Assembly: GCA_029204225.1 (NCBI GenBank)
Contig: CM055109.1
Coordinates: 29,884,361 to 29,948,360, forward strand
DNA length: 64,000 nt
Reading direction: 5' to 3'
Source of the DNA: Diphasiastrum complanatum
Lineage: Eukaryota; Streptophyta; Lycopodiopsida; Lycopodiales; Lycopodiaceae
Both the position numbers and the translations under genes were made by a program. Shown here piece by piece: positions 1 to 11,253 of this stretch (position 1 is its first letter; the number at the start of each line of letters is the position of its first letter). The notes under the pieces were generated by a model. It made no database searches and had not been told where the DNA came from. It saw nothing but the letters and a program-made list of their open reading frames with translations.

Positions 1-1147
1 TCTAGCTATATAATCGATCTGTGGTTGCTTATTGGGCGTGGCAGAGTTTTTCATATCTTTTTGAATGTCAATAAAAGCATGGTTGAAGTGCAATTGGCGT
101 TGTCTCCTAAAAAATGAGTCAGCGCTGTCAGGCAAGCAATCTCCTTCGCATGTGGTCAGGCCACTAATTATGGAGTTTGCAAGCGATATTGCTTGCCACC
201 AGTATGGTTCCTTGTACATGTATTTGCGAAAATTTTTATTGTTAGAAGGCATTCCCCATGTATCCCTTGTAGGCTTGTCAGCGAAAAGGATGTGTAGTAT
301 CTCTTTCTTCCTACAAATATGACAAAATCAACATGAGAGAACGCAAAAGTGCTTATGCAGGTTACGTAATTTAGAGGTTTTGATTTATTGACGAAATTGG
401 AACATTTACAATAGAAGCTTACTTAGCAGGTCCAACACTGGACGTGGCAATTGTTTGCAATTTGTCTTCAATTACAACTAGGCCTTTTGTGTCCCACACT
501 ATATTGTAGAGGATTTGAAAAAACCCTTCTCCATTTTCTGGATTGGCAATTAATGCCAGTCGCTTTCCCTTGTAGATGAAAGTCGTTTCAACGGCTTGAA
601 AATTTGTAGTTGGGTTAGCTCGAGACATTCTTTTTGTAAGACCTCACCACAATTCAGATAACTTGTATGTACCTTGAAAGAAGCGTTTTATTGTAAATCG
701 TAATCTTCTGTATCCTTCAGTATCTTTGATGTAGCAATGTGTAATGCCCTAGTAAAGTCATCCTATGATTTAAAATGCATCGACAATAGTCACGTGACCT
801 TACAAGACCATAAAAACACACTCATAAGATCAGTCCTAATACTGGCATACCTTGAAAACCAATTGGCTCAGGGCTGCCATTGGTAGGCTGTACCATGGCT
901 TGTAGTGTGTCTTTCTCTCTACACTCAATTCAATCTCAATCCACTTTTTATCTTCCGGCGCTATGCTATCCAAGAGAGTTCCTGTATCTGCCACTCCAAA
1001 CTTTTGCAACATGACTACCTCGTGAGACAACGTCGGCTGCACATGCACTCTGGTCAACCTGCACCGTTGGCATTTTTTTCATGCACTAGGTCCACATTGG
1101 TTAAGAACTCTCTCTCTTACTCAAGTCTTACTCTTGTTCCTAACTCT

Positions 1148-1238
<91 letters not shown>

Positions 1239-2278
1239 TTAAGGCTATGCTTTTTGAATGGAAAAAATTACTGTCTTGTAATTTTGATAGCCAAAATGTA
1301 CTTGCCGATTAATAGCGCTCAAAGCTATAAGAAGTTCCCCTTCCCGAGCTTTTGAAACTTCCAAGAAAGTGCAGTCTACTCGAATGTGCATTTTCGGCAC
1401 ATGAGGGAACTCTGCATAAAATAAATTATTGTATCATCAATTGTTCGAGAAGACAACAAAGTAAAAAATATAAAGCATTTATGTACAAAATTATAATAGC
1501 TCTTACCTTCCTTGATGCGGGCCATCCAAGCCTTGCACCTATGATTGCCATCCCACACTAAAAACTTTTTATTCGAGATATGCAGCTATTCTGGCCGATT
1601 CAATAGCTCCTGTTCAAATTCTTGATTGACCCTGCACCATATGGGACCCCAAGCAGCCTCGTCATAGCATGTAACCTCATAACCAGTTTCCCAGTCTCTA
1701 GGCATGGATATCATGAACTTTCCTTGCTCAAGGATATATCCCGAGGTGATGAAACTATAACCCATGTCAAAAACATGGTCGGTAACCATACGTATGGCCT
1801 CATTTATTACTAGTCGACAAAGAGGAATTGATGGCAGTGGCAGCATAGTCTGCACTCTAAAAGATTGGACTGTCTCTTGCAATATGTATGTGTGTATTAG
1901 CTTGCCCAACAACCAAGGATGGGCCTTTTTTTCTTGAGAAATGTCCAATGATTCCACTTCTGCGACAACTATCGGAGACCTGTGACCACTTTCATTTTCC
2001 ATAGCAGACATGTGATCATCTAGTTCGTGTATTGTTCCTCCCGTCTCCTCAGGAATTCCACTTGCAACTGGTACCGTTGTGCTATAGACATCCCCATCTC
2101 CCACTTGAGAGGCCGTAGGATCCATCATGGAAATTGGATTGTTGATGGTCTCCTCACTTCCTATGGAGCTTCTACGGATGCCACGGCTGAATGATCTTAG
2201 TAGGTACCTGGCAATTGACATAGTTCCTCCTGTTGCAAGCAATAACATCAAGTTATTTGATATCATAAAGTTGTACAC
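1..2278 (-). CDS. Partial multi-exon gene of unknown function, one in-frame stop
   Basis: I infer five minus-strand exons: about 2278-1507, 1411-1302, 1036-851, about 630-423, and 310 to the window edge. Seen directly: donors GTAAGA after 1507, GTACAT after 1302, GTATGC after 851 and GTAAGC after 423; AG acceptors before 1411, 1036 and 310. Phases match across introns 1, 2 and 4; the start of the fourth exon is unresolved. A likely ATG lies at 2266. The first exon has an acidic, Ser/Thr-rich N-terminal third, then a folded-looking part ending in VWDGNHRCKAWMARIKE. DGNHR followed by an alpha-helical stretch recalls ParB/sulfiredoxin-like nuclease folds, but this is a weak analogy. A TAG at 1586-1588 interrupts exon 1 just before that motif while the frame stays coding-like on both sides, so this may be a pseudogene or a stop-carrying allele. 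The protein family is not recognised. Confidence 0.5.
1150..1235. repeat. (CT)n microsatellite
   Basis: About 86 bp of uninterrupted CT dinucleotide. It lies in the inferred third intron of the minus-strand gene. The long Ser-Leu ORFs across it are artefacts of the repeat. Confidence 0.95.
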
Positions 2279-3188
2279 ATCCCAAACATATCATAAAGCT
2301 TACCTGTGCAAACTTCGCAGTTCATGCACTTCTCGCCGCTTGCATAGAAAGATAGCTTCTTTAAGCGAACCTACAATAAATGTTCAGGTTAACATGTTAT
2401 CTTATGGCGCGTACACAAATTACAATTTATATCTATGATACCAACAATTGCGATCAAAGCCACTGGACACTTAGAGAAACCAGAACTAGAATGTTCAGCT
2501 GATTGTTCTTGGGAACACTACGATGTTAGAATCAAAGGAAGCTCACTTTCAATTGACATCCAAGTCTGATGCGAGGCAGAGATTGCTTAGAGTTTACCAC
2601 AATTGGCGTTAACCAAACCTAAATACTTGACCTAATTTGAAAAGCACACCATTACATGCGCTCCACCAAGCAACATAAACCCTCGAAGTATGACAAAGAA
2701 CAAACACTCAAACCATAAATATGTTACTCAAAAACATAGGTGAATATTGCAAATGAGTTTGTTAGTGTTGTACTGCATAGAAATATTTTAAATTGCATCT
2801 ATGCATGATGGCGTTGGAATTTGACAAAATATTTTGAAACTCCAAATGGCTATTGACATTTAATGGGGACAACTTAAATTTGCCAAAATCTTCAAGCAGG
2901 CGAAAGTTAAAAAGCAAGAAGTCAACCTTAATAATAAATTGAATAACATTTTACATAAATAGTGTTCTATTTTCTTCTATGGTTTTCACCTTATAGGCCA
3001 TACATGTTTGATTTATACTTGAAATGTTTATTTATGGTAGTTCCTGATAGGTCAGTTGAAGATCTAGTGCTCCTTGTTCTCCGACTCATCACTACTACAT
3101 AGCTTCTCTTTGAAGTCTTTTTGTCGGAGCTCGTGCGAAATTGCTCCGTGATACGACCAGCAAACACATGTATGGCCTATCAAAATGC
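2279..3188. other. Intergenic, AT-rich, no clear gene
   Basis: No family was recognised here. On the minus strand around 3064-3150 there is a short open stretch ending in CSSDESENKEH and a stop, which looks like a terminal exon. It runs into the inverted repeat, so it cannot be assigned. Confidence 0.4.
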
Positions 3189-3399
3189 TCAGTTCTAGTA
3201 CATGTAGCGTGTTAACGAAAAGAGGAGCCAAAGGCTGGTTGATCACACAAAATGGGGCTTTTTTTCCATTCTCACAGAGCCGACAAACCAGGTGCGCCGG
3301 TTTGTCGGCTCTGTGAGAATGGAAAAAAAGCCCCATTTTGTGTGATCAACCAGCCTTTGGCTCCTCTTTTCGTTAACACGCTACATGTACTAGAACTGA
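3189..3399. repeat. Perfect inverted repeat with 101-bp arms
   Basis: The left arm 3189-3289 is the exact reverse complement of 3299-3399, separated by a 9-nt spacer. The arms hold the hairpin core CACAGAGCCGACAAACC. The right arm matches the 3' part of the tandem units that follow. A direct copy of the unit motif ATGTATGGCCTATCAAAATG sits just left of the left arm at about 3171, so the palindrome looks like an inverted duplication of an array end. An identical ORF appears on both strands for this reason and is not a gene. Confidence 0.92.
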
Positions 3400-3534
3400 T
3401 CCAACATTATTGTGCTTTCACAAGTAGTAAAAGCATGTATGGCCTATCAAAATGGACATGGAAAAAGAAAATACATTTCACAGAGTTGGCAAACAGCAAG
3501 GTTACTACAAGAAACAGGTTATTTTTGTCATGCC

Positions 3535-3586
3535 CACAGAGCCGACAAACCAGGTGTGTCGGCGCACCTGGTTTGTCGGCTCTGTG
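3535..3586. repeat. Hairpin, 22-bp arms
   Basis: Arms CACAGAGCCGACAAACCAGG plus TG and their reverse complement flank an 8-nt loop. This is the same foldback core as the large palindrome and the copies at 3807 and 4455. Confidence 0.9.
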
Positions 3587-3806
3587 AGAATGGAAAAGAA
3601 AGCCCCATTTTGTGTGATCAACTAGTCTTTGGCTCCTGTTTTTGTTAACACGCTACATGTACTAGAACTGATCCAACATGATTGTGCTTTCACAAGTAGT
3701 AAAAGCATGTATGGCCTATCAAAATGGACATGGAAAAAGAAAATCCATTTGCACAGACCTGGCAAACAGCAACGCTACTACAAAAAATAGGTTTTTTTGT
3801 CATGCC

Positions 3807-3858
3807 CACAGAGCCGACAAACCAGGTGTGCCGGCGTACCTGGTTTGCCGGCTCTGTG
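3807..3858. repeat. Hairpin, second array copy
   Basis: Same foldback core as 3535-3586 with a few substitutions, some on only one arm (CCGACAAACC opposite GGTTTGCCGG). Confidence 0.88.
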
Positions 3859-4112
3859 AGAATGGAAAAAAGCCCCATTTTGTGTGATCAACCAGCCTTT
3901 GGCTCCTCTTTTTGTTATCACGCTACATGTACTAGAACTGATCCAACATTATTGTGCTTTCACAAGTAGTAAAAGCATGTATGGCCTATCAAAATGGACA
4001 TAGAAAAAGAAAACCCATTTCCACAGAGCTGGCAAACAACAAGGTTACTTCAAAAAAACCTGTTTTTTGTACTAAGTAGTGTATGATTTGTGGATGATGT
4101 CTTTGCTCGCAG

Positions 4113-4250
4113 TGGGCAGATAAGAAGGCATATACGGAAACCCTGAAGAAGTTGGCAAGTCTTTTCAAGAGGGACTTCGAAAATTTTATGGACCAGAAAG
4201 TTGGAAATGACAGCAAACTTACTGAAGCAATACTTGCAGTTGGGCCTTAG
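4113..4250 (+). pseudogene. PCK1: Orphan last exon of ATP-type phosphoenolpyruvate carboxykinase
   Basis: After a good acceptor (CTTTGCTCGCAG) 45 codons run to TAG. The peptide begins [20 protein letters not shown] and ends [17 protein letters not shown] start, a KKLA.LFK helix and an LTEEILAAGP-type end are what I know from the C-terminus of plant ATP-dependent PEP carboxykinase, which converts oxaloacetate to phosphoenolpyruvate in gluconeogenesis. No other exon of that gene was found upstream; the preceding 900 bp are the repeat array. The piece is either a captured or duplicated 3' end, or the end of a gene whose other exons lie left of the window behind very long introns. Catalytic parts (P-loop, metal site) are absent here. 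Confidence 0.6.
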
Positions 4251-4454
4251 TGAACCATGTCTTTGTGCAGTTACACTTTGTTTTCTGGTCTTACTTGGGT
4301 TACACTTTGCTTTCTGGTCCTCTATGCTACTTACGCAATTTGGAGCAACAGAGCCTTAGTTAGGAATGGGATCTTCACATTGTACATGTGTATGTTCCAA
4401 TCGGTGTTTAAAGAGCTTGGAATCTCTACAGACAAAGAGCTTGGAATCTCCATT

Positions 4455-4510
4455 CCCACAGAGCCGGCAAACCAGGTGCGCTGGTGCACCTGGTTTGTCG
4501 TCTCTGTGGG
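4455..4510. repeat. Hairpin downstream of the PCK exon
   Basis: CCCACAGAGCCGGCAAACCA and its imperfect complement form a stem with one mismatch (GTCGTC in the right arm). It lies outside the tandem array, so the foldback core also exists as an independent insertion. Confidence 0.85.
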
Positions 4511-4614
4511 CATGAAAAAAAGGGAAAAAGTTCTGAGCAAAGTGCATAAAAATTGATCCAAGAGATTCAACTAACTGACTTACTGCTAAAATTGACAGCT
4601 GCTACTACTGAGCC

Positions 4615-4890
4615 GTTGTGAATAGCCAGATCGCACTCCAAGTTCGCAGCAGCAGATGGAATAGCCAGATCGCAGGCAGATGGATGTCGTGAGGGTAGTT
4701 GACAAATTGCAGGCAGATGGAATGTCGTGAGGGCAGAAGGTCGTGAGGGCTGTTGATAAATCGCGATGGCAGTAGATTGTGATTCTGAGCAAATGGAATA
4801 GCCAGATCGCACGCAGATGGAATGTCGTGAAGGTAGAAGGTCGTGAGGGCAGCACACAAACCGCGATGGCAGCAGCTCGCGAATCTAAGC
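4615..4890. repeat. Degenerate interspersed minisatellite
   Basis: Short modules recur in varying order: GCAGATGGAAT, AGCCAGATCGCA, GTCGTGAGGGCAG and AAATCGCGATGGCAG. Just downstream, ACCTTCAAAGAGGAGACT is repeated at about 4890 and 4930. The array is open in several frames on the minus strand, which explains three long overlapping ORFs that I do not regard as genes. Confidence 0.75.
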
Positions 4891-6194
4891 ACCTTCAAAG
4901 AGGAGACTGACTATAACTTCAAAGAGCAGTACCTTCAAAGAGGAGACTATAAGCCAAACTAAAACTAAAAATTTAAAAAAAGAAACAAATACTAAAAGTA
5001 AGAAACCAACTACAATGCTCAGTGAGTTAGTAGAAGGCCGTTTAAAATTTGAGTAGTTGCAATCTTAGACCCTCTATATAGGCAATAGAGTGGGGTCGTT
5101 TGGACACTTTTTCTAATTTCTTCTTCCATCGAGTTTGGCTGTATATAGTGTCCTTTTGTTTTTTTGTTTCGTTTCTTTGTATGTGCATGGTTAGACTTTT
5201 TTTAAGTTTTCAGAGCACAAAGTACAATTGGTAAGATTTGTCATTTTCGTTGTTTTGGGTGCGACATTCTCTTGGTTTTGGCACTGTACGCAACTAGTGC
5301 TTGCATGGGATCTATTTCCAAGAATACATTTTTGATCTATTTGTTTTTGTGTTATGTGCAAGATTTCAAAAGTTTGCTATACAGGTCAACTTTTTTCAGA
5401 AAGTACCTTGCGGCTTTTTTGGGTAGTCCAGTTTGCGTACTTTTTTTCAATGGCATCAAATTGCATGCCCAACGAGTTTGCAATGTCACGATTCTTTTGA
5501 ACAAATACACTCATCTGCATTGTTTTTCCTTGGTATCGAAAATCTGTACAAGTTTGAATAATAGTTTTTTTTTTTACGTAGCTAAGACCTTTTTCATATG
5601 TACAAATAGGTAAAATTATAATCGTCATCACAAATTTGTGATATTGGTGTGACTAACTCTTCGGTCAATCCATACAGCTCAATAACACTTCAATGATACA
5701 TATAGAAAGAGGTCCATGTACATATTATGAACTATCATTGAGCACAATCGTTGAGGAACTATCAAACCTGATCTATACTTTAGAATATTCTTCTAGCAGC
5801 TTGCCCATGCAGAGTTTGATCACCCACGGAATCAGTTGCCCCATTTTGCAAACAAAACGGTTTCAACGACAAGAATCTCAACTGAGCATTCACACAATTA
5901 CATACGCAATTGAGCAAAAATCTACACACAAGAGAGATAGAAAGCATGTATTACATTTTTTTTCCAATATTTATCACTGGGTTAAGTGCAATTTGACCAA
6001 TAGCAATTGCCCCAAGCACAAAATGACAACTCATTCTCCAACGATGTGATCTATTTTGCAGGTAATCTCCCTATCCTGGTAATTGGAACGTGAGGCTCAG
6101 TAGAAAGGGCTTTTCATAAAGAATTTGGGACTCGAGAAAGTACTCTGACTAGACTAACTAGCAAAAAAGACGCAATATTTGCAGAGAACCAGGT
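4891..6194. other. Intergenic, no gene seen
   Basis: AT-rich DNA with T-runs. Short ORFs here show no recognisable motif and no splice context. The right part may be 5' flank of the transposase relic; no terminal inverted repeat was identified. Confidence 0.4.
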
Positions 6195-9100
6195 GTGATG
6201 GAAGCCATCTTGCAATTTGATGGCAACAATGTTGCTCCCTTGAAATTACAGTTTATGGATGGCAGACTTATTGTAAGCAGAAAATTTTTAGAGCAAAAAG
6301 TAGACAATGGCATGTCATTTTCAAGTTTGAATGCTATGGTTGAAGCTAATACTGAAGTCAGAATGATAGTCCCATTGACAAGCCATAAGGACGTCGAGGG
6401 AAACGACCACTATATCCTCGAAGAGTCACTATCAACACAGTATTTGGTTATCACTAACAAGAAAGAAAAGCCAAACTTCTACAACATCAATGTTGATAGC
6501 CCATTCTCATCCGAAATAGCAAGGAATCATAAATTGCAAAAAATGCTAGTCTAAAGCGATGGAATACAGCTACTAGGGTCTCCCTGCAAACCATTGACCT
6601 CGATAGCCCAGATGAGAATGGGCCGATGACTTTTGGAGACATACCACCCTCAATCACAACTGATGACCCAACGACTATTGGACACACAACACCCTCAACC
6701 ACAACTGTCATAGGACAAAGTGTTCTTCAATGTATTATGTCAAAGCCAGGAACAAACAATGTAAAAAAACTACTTGAAAAAATAAAGACACATCTATCTA
6801 TACGTGAGATTCCCAGAATTTACAATGGGGATGTGATCTTTGAACTCCCTCCTACGCATGGAAAAACCAGTGTAATGGATGGTATGGAGCAAAAATATGA
6901 CGGACACATATGGACAAAAGCTGTGACGAGTAATGTTTCGTTTGAAGGGATCGTCTAAATTAGTTACTGTGTTGGAATGTTGAAGTGTCAACGAATAACA
7001 TGTCCCCATAACCTGAACAACGAGAAAATGAACAACACGTTTTTTAAGGGAACATTAAAAAGGAGGTGTGCTACTGGCATAATGGCTCACGGTGTTGGGT
7101 CCATCACATGTGCCTTTTGTAAAAAGGCTGCGGTTTGTGTGGGATCATGTTCATGCATTGTGTATAATGTAATGCCAAGAGATCATAGTCTCACCAGATT
7201 GATGATACACGAAGGAGAACATACACACGAAGTGCAACCCAGAACCTCAAAACATAGCATCGAGAAAACAAGGTATTTGGTTGATAGGGTGGTTAGAGCA
7301 GACAGGAGTGCCGGTCCAAGGAAAGTGCAAATGAGCATAGCGAAGGAGCTGATCAGGTCATCAATGCTCAAGAAAGATAAAAAAGAAAAAGAGGGTGTTG
7401 GCGATGTGGAGCTCACAAACTTTCTAGAGGAGCTCATTCCCCTGGTGGAGAACAGAAGGTGTTTTCCTTCTTGAGTAAGTATTTCAAGGTCTATCTACAA
7501 ATCTTCACTTCGTTTCATGTCACATTCATTTGCTTGTTGTTTCTTTTTCTACAGGTTGCGGAAAATGGTAACCAATGCTCGAAATTCCTCTCGTCCTTTA
7601 GGAGATGGTCTGGATAGCTTGTTGTTGCTAAAGAAAAATTCTATGTATGAGTTTTTTCATGGTAGTAGATTCCCAGGACAGGGTCCACCTGATGAGCGTT
7701 GCTTTGTTTTTAAGATGTCCTCAAAGGGTCCTGCATCAGGTGTGGATCTTGTGGTTAGAATGTAGAGAACTAGCAATGGTGATCTAAGGAATGCATGGGT
7801 ACAATTCGATCATACCAGATGAGTCCTCAATTGGACAACAATGGGGTGCCATGTGTATGATCCAAGGTATACATATTTGTGTGATACCTATAAAGTTTAA
7901 TTCAAAATTATGTATTCACACTAGGTGGCATTGATACTCGCTGAATTTGTAATTTGTAGTATCCAGGAACTATTGGCAATAGCCACATGTGAGATGAAAG
8001 AAGAAGACACCGAGTCTCAAGTACTATTTTGGAATTTATTGAACACTATTATGGAACGTGCAGGGCACAAGAAAGAAGATTTTCACGGGTTCATGGTAGA
8101 CGAGGCACAAGCGAATTGGAGAGCAGGCCGCACTGTATTCAATGGAGGCCCATAAAATGAAATGATTGGATGAGAGCGATTGTGTCTTTTCACTGGGAGC
8201 AAAGCCTGCATATGCACACCAAGAAGTTTGTTCTAAAAGATCATCAAGCGGAGCACAAAGCTATATGTGAGAAATGGAGAACATCTGCCACAAAAGAAGA
8301 GGCACTTGCACAATATAGGTTGATTCGACAATGGTGGCGGACTGGCAAATTGAGGGACACCGACCTACCATCGATGGATAGCTGGATGAGTTGGTGGAAT
8401 GTTAGAATTGCACATTGGGGAGATTTCATGGTTTCGATAAGTCCAGTGATGCATCTTTATTCGTCTAATTTTTTAATCTATAATTTATAAATTTTTCTTA
8501 TAAGACTCTCTTGTCGTGGTTCGTTATAGATTCTATGGAGCAGATGCAACCAATACACCACGAACAAATTTGTCTGAATCAAAACATGGAAGCTGGCTAG
8601 CTGGAGAGGGTCATAAGAGTATTATCTCTTTGTATGATGCATGTGGGTCTGAAATAGGCAATGCCCTCGTACAGAGTGCAAAACAATATGCAAGCACTTC
8701 GGGCTTAGGAAAATCACATAGCACGAGCTCACCAGACTCATCCACAACTTGCTTAGTTGGTGAGGAAATTCTACTTGAATGACAAGTTCACGATACTTTT
8801 TGGGCAATTAGAAGAACTAGTTAAAATAGTCGTGTAAAGTGCTTGGGTTGGCTACCACGACAAGGTAAATGTGGTAAATTAATCTCAAATTCAATGAAAG
8901 GGAGTCCTGCCCCATGTTTCTTATCTACAAGAACACACCCCAATGGCAAGACACAACAAATGATGTGGTTCTGCAATACTGATTGCACTCACGCGTGGCA
9001 TCCAGGTAAATGTACCTCTCCAATACCTCCAAAGGTACCCAACCTTTGGCCTGTTGCTTATGGCACAAATTTAACACAAACAGAAGGAGACATGCTCACC

Positions 9101-9604
9101 TTGGGGGGGTTCCAGCTTGAGACAAAGCCACTCAACAAAGAAAGTGGGCCATCAAAAGCCCATGCATCCCAAACTGGAATACATGAGGACACTCAACCCT
9201 CAACTTGTCCTACCACAAATGATGCTCGCAATCCAAAGTATAGGCCAAGTGTGCCACTTGTTGCATTGGAACAAATAAAAAGAGCACTATCATTGAATGT
9301 CCGTGTATTGAGAGAAAAGGTAATGGAAGAGAATAAGCATGAAATATTCGAAATTGAGACGCAAACTTCCAAAGTAAATGACATTTGTTATGATGTCCAT
9401 ATAGCCAGTAAACCGATTTGCACATGTCTTGATTTTCAAAAGCGTCTCTTGGAGAAAAAGTCTTATCTGGCGTGCAAGCATATATACTTTATCTTCCTTC
9501 GAGTCATGGGACTCGACCATAATTCTAATATGTTCATCCATCAACCAATGTTGAAGGACAGAGAACTTCTTTTTGCACTAACCCGCTGTAGATCCTACCC
9601 TTGA
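6195..9604 (+). pseudogene. Mutator-like (MULE) transposase gene, broken
   Basis: A series of plus-strand segments reads as one degraded transposase. 6626-7474 is in one frame but for a TAA at 6956-6958; it encodes a Cys/His-rich N-terminal region (CVGMLKCQRITCPHN, then CAFCKKA and HEGEHTHEV) of the zinc-binding type found before MULE cores. Later segments give TTMGCHVYDPRY, FHGFMVDEAQANW, SFHWEQSLHMHTKKF and TNLSESKHGSWLA, which fit a DDE-type MULE core. 8843-9604 ends with a SWIM zinc finger (CTC ... ACKH, about 9419-9480). Likely introns end at TTTCTACAG (7554) and CACACTAG (7924). Several frameshifts and stops make it non-functional. The 6195-6554 ORF is probably its N-terminal part. No terminal inverted repeats or target duplication were found. 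Confidence 0.68.
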
Positions 9605-10188
9605 CATGTAAATGTCGTGACCACACAAAGAGTTCTGGAATGTCATATTAAAGGAAAAAATGTAGTGGCCATGCCAGTCGAAAGTTTATTTCCAGCATGC
9701 ATGGTCCATCTAGGTGATGCAAGCTTCTTCTACCTGATGTCCATTTGTGGGTGGACCTCGTAGCTCTATACTATTGTGTCTTCTTTTACTTGTTGTATAT
9801 GATCCCATGGTTTATGATTTTCACACAGAGCTTATGCATGTTTGTGGATTAATTCTAAATATGGTTTGTATCAAGGATATGCTAGATTAATCAATGGATA
9901 TTGTTGCATTGTTGGCTATTTATAAATATACTTAAAATATACTCGTTGATATAAATTTGGTAAAGGGCCAAATTACATCTTAATGGAGAAAGACATTTTA
10001 AGACCCTTCTAATGTGAATGGGACTGATTTTATTTGTGAGGAGGCATAACCTTCTCATCTCTTTCTCTCACGTTCAGCCTAGTCCTCAAGTCTTCTGTAT
10101 GATGCTATTTTATTTAATACAAGAGGTATTGTTCTCTATCCTTCTAACTCTCCTATGAACTGAATCTATTTGCATGCTCTAACTTCAA

Positions 10189-10201
10189 TCGGTATCAGAG
10201 C
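10189..10201 (+). promoter_or_regulatory. Primer binding site remnant
   Basis: TCGGTATCAGAGC differs by one base from the initiator-Met tRNA primer site of the intact elements here. The preceding 200 bp could be an LTR end, but no partner LTR or gag follows. Confidence 0.35.
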
Positions 10202-11223
10202 AAATGCCCATATTGATCAGAGAGTGCAACAATTTTTTCTTTCATTTACAAAAAAAACTAGTTTTTTTTTTTCTTCAATAAACCTTGCCTTTTTTGTTTC
10301 TTAATTATGTTTTTTGCACAATAGACGTGAGGAATGCTTAGATTATCAAGAGAGAGGCAATTGTTATGTGAAGAATGCATAATCAACATAGCTCCTCTTT
10401 TATGAGAGAAATATGACAGTTGAAATATGTCAAAGATTGTGTACAATTCAAAAGAAGTGAGGGATTTCAATGGACAGATCTTTCATGAATATTTGATCTA
10501 AACCGACAAGAAGTAAGAAGTAGGAAAGCCACCAATTCACTGTAGACCCTAACCTGAAAATCGGGAGACAATGAGTAAGATGCATCTTGGTTTTCAAGGG
10601 GGCCTTGAACCTGGGACCAAAGAAACTTTGGATGCTAGGCTAGCCAACAACCCCCTTGGATTGACACTGAGTGCTATGAGAGAGATGATGGTATGCTGCT
10701 TTAAAGCTTGGGAGTATGGAAAGTCCTCGTTTTTTTTTAGTGGTACTCTCTTGAAGTTTACATAAGCCCTAATTGAAGTATGTACTTGAATTAGTAGAAA
10801 AGCCTAGTTATTCAAAGTGGTTTTCTAAGAACACCTATCTAACATAGAAGAGGTTCATAGATTATGTTTTCTATAGTATGTACTGCTCAATCCAAAACAA
10901 AACGTATGGGACATTCAAGGGTCCAATACACTACTTCGAAAAGTTTTACATTGCTTTGGAAAGTTTTCTGGCGAGCAATTACAAACCAAAAATGACTTGA
11001 AGGTCAAACATATGCTGAAGATGCTCGCTTCGATCACAAAATTGCTCGCCGAGAAATGCTCGCCAAAAATCATTCCCCCCTTCTCTCTTCACCTTCTCAC
11101 CAAGAGCTCTCTGCACACAAGTTTTTCGTTGGTTTTGCAAATTTAGCACCTGGCGCTTCTGAACTCCATATGATATGTGAAAATTTGAAACCCTATGATG
11201 ATTTGCCCTATGATTTGTGACCG

Positions 11224-11253
11224 GACTCCATAGCCCAATGGATAAGGCACTGG
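11224..11253 (+). pseudogene. 5' half of a tRNA-Arg-like sequence
   Basis: GACTCCATAGCCCAATGGAT followed by AAGGCACTGG matches the acceptor 5' strand, D-arm and start of the anticodon stem of eukaryotic tRNA-Arg, including an A-box-like TAGCCCAATGG. The anticodon, T-arm and B box are missing; unrelated AT-rich sequence follows. It is either a truncated tRNA copy or the head of a tRNA-derived SINE. Confidence 0.5.

Larger units (their letters stand above)
3401..4060 (+). repeat. Tandem array of ~271-bp units, 2.4 copies
   Basis: Units begin at about 3401, 3673 and 3943 with CCAACATTATTGTGCTTTC or a close variant, giving periods of about 272 and 270 bp. The first two units carry a hairpin insert; the last partial unit lacks it and runs directly into the intron end and terminal exon of a PEP carboxykinase fragment. 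The array is therefore probably an amplified intron segment that had received a foldback insertion. Confidence 0.85.

Noticed and set aside
905-1355. Overlapping Ser/Leu-rich ORFs
   Set aside because: Translation of the (CT)n tract in two frames; likewise at 23757, 32135-32484, 50463-50967 and 53393-53683.
2127-2438. 103-codon plus-strand ORF opposite the left gene
   Set aside because: The minus strand shows phased splice sites and coding composition here; the plus ORF has no motif.
3064-3969. Repeated ORFs with a HSHRADKP peptide on both strands
   Set aside because: The identity across strands is due to the palindrome and tandem array; no conserved family, start or splice context.
4567-4898. 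Three overlapping minus-strand ORFs of about 90 codons
   Set aside because: Open in three frames at once, as expected from the short-module repeat.
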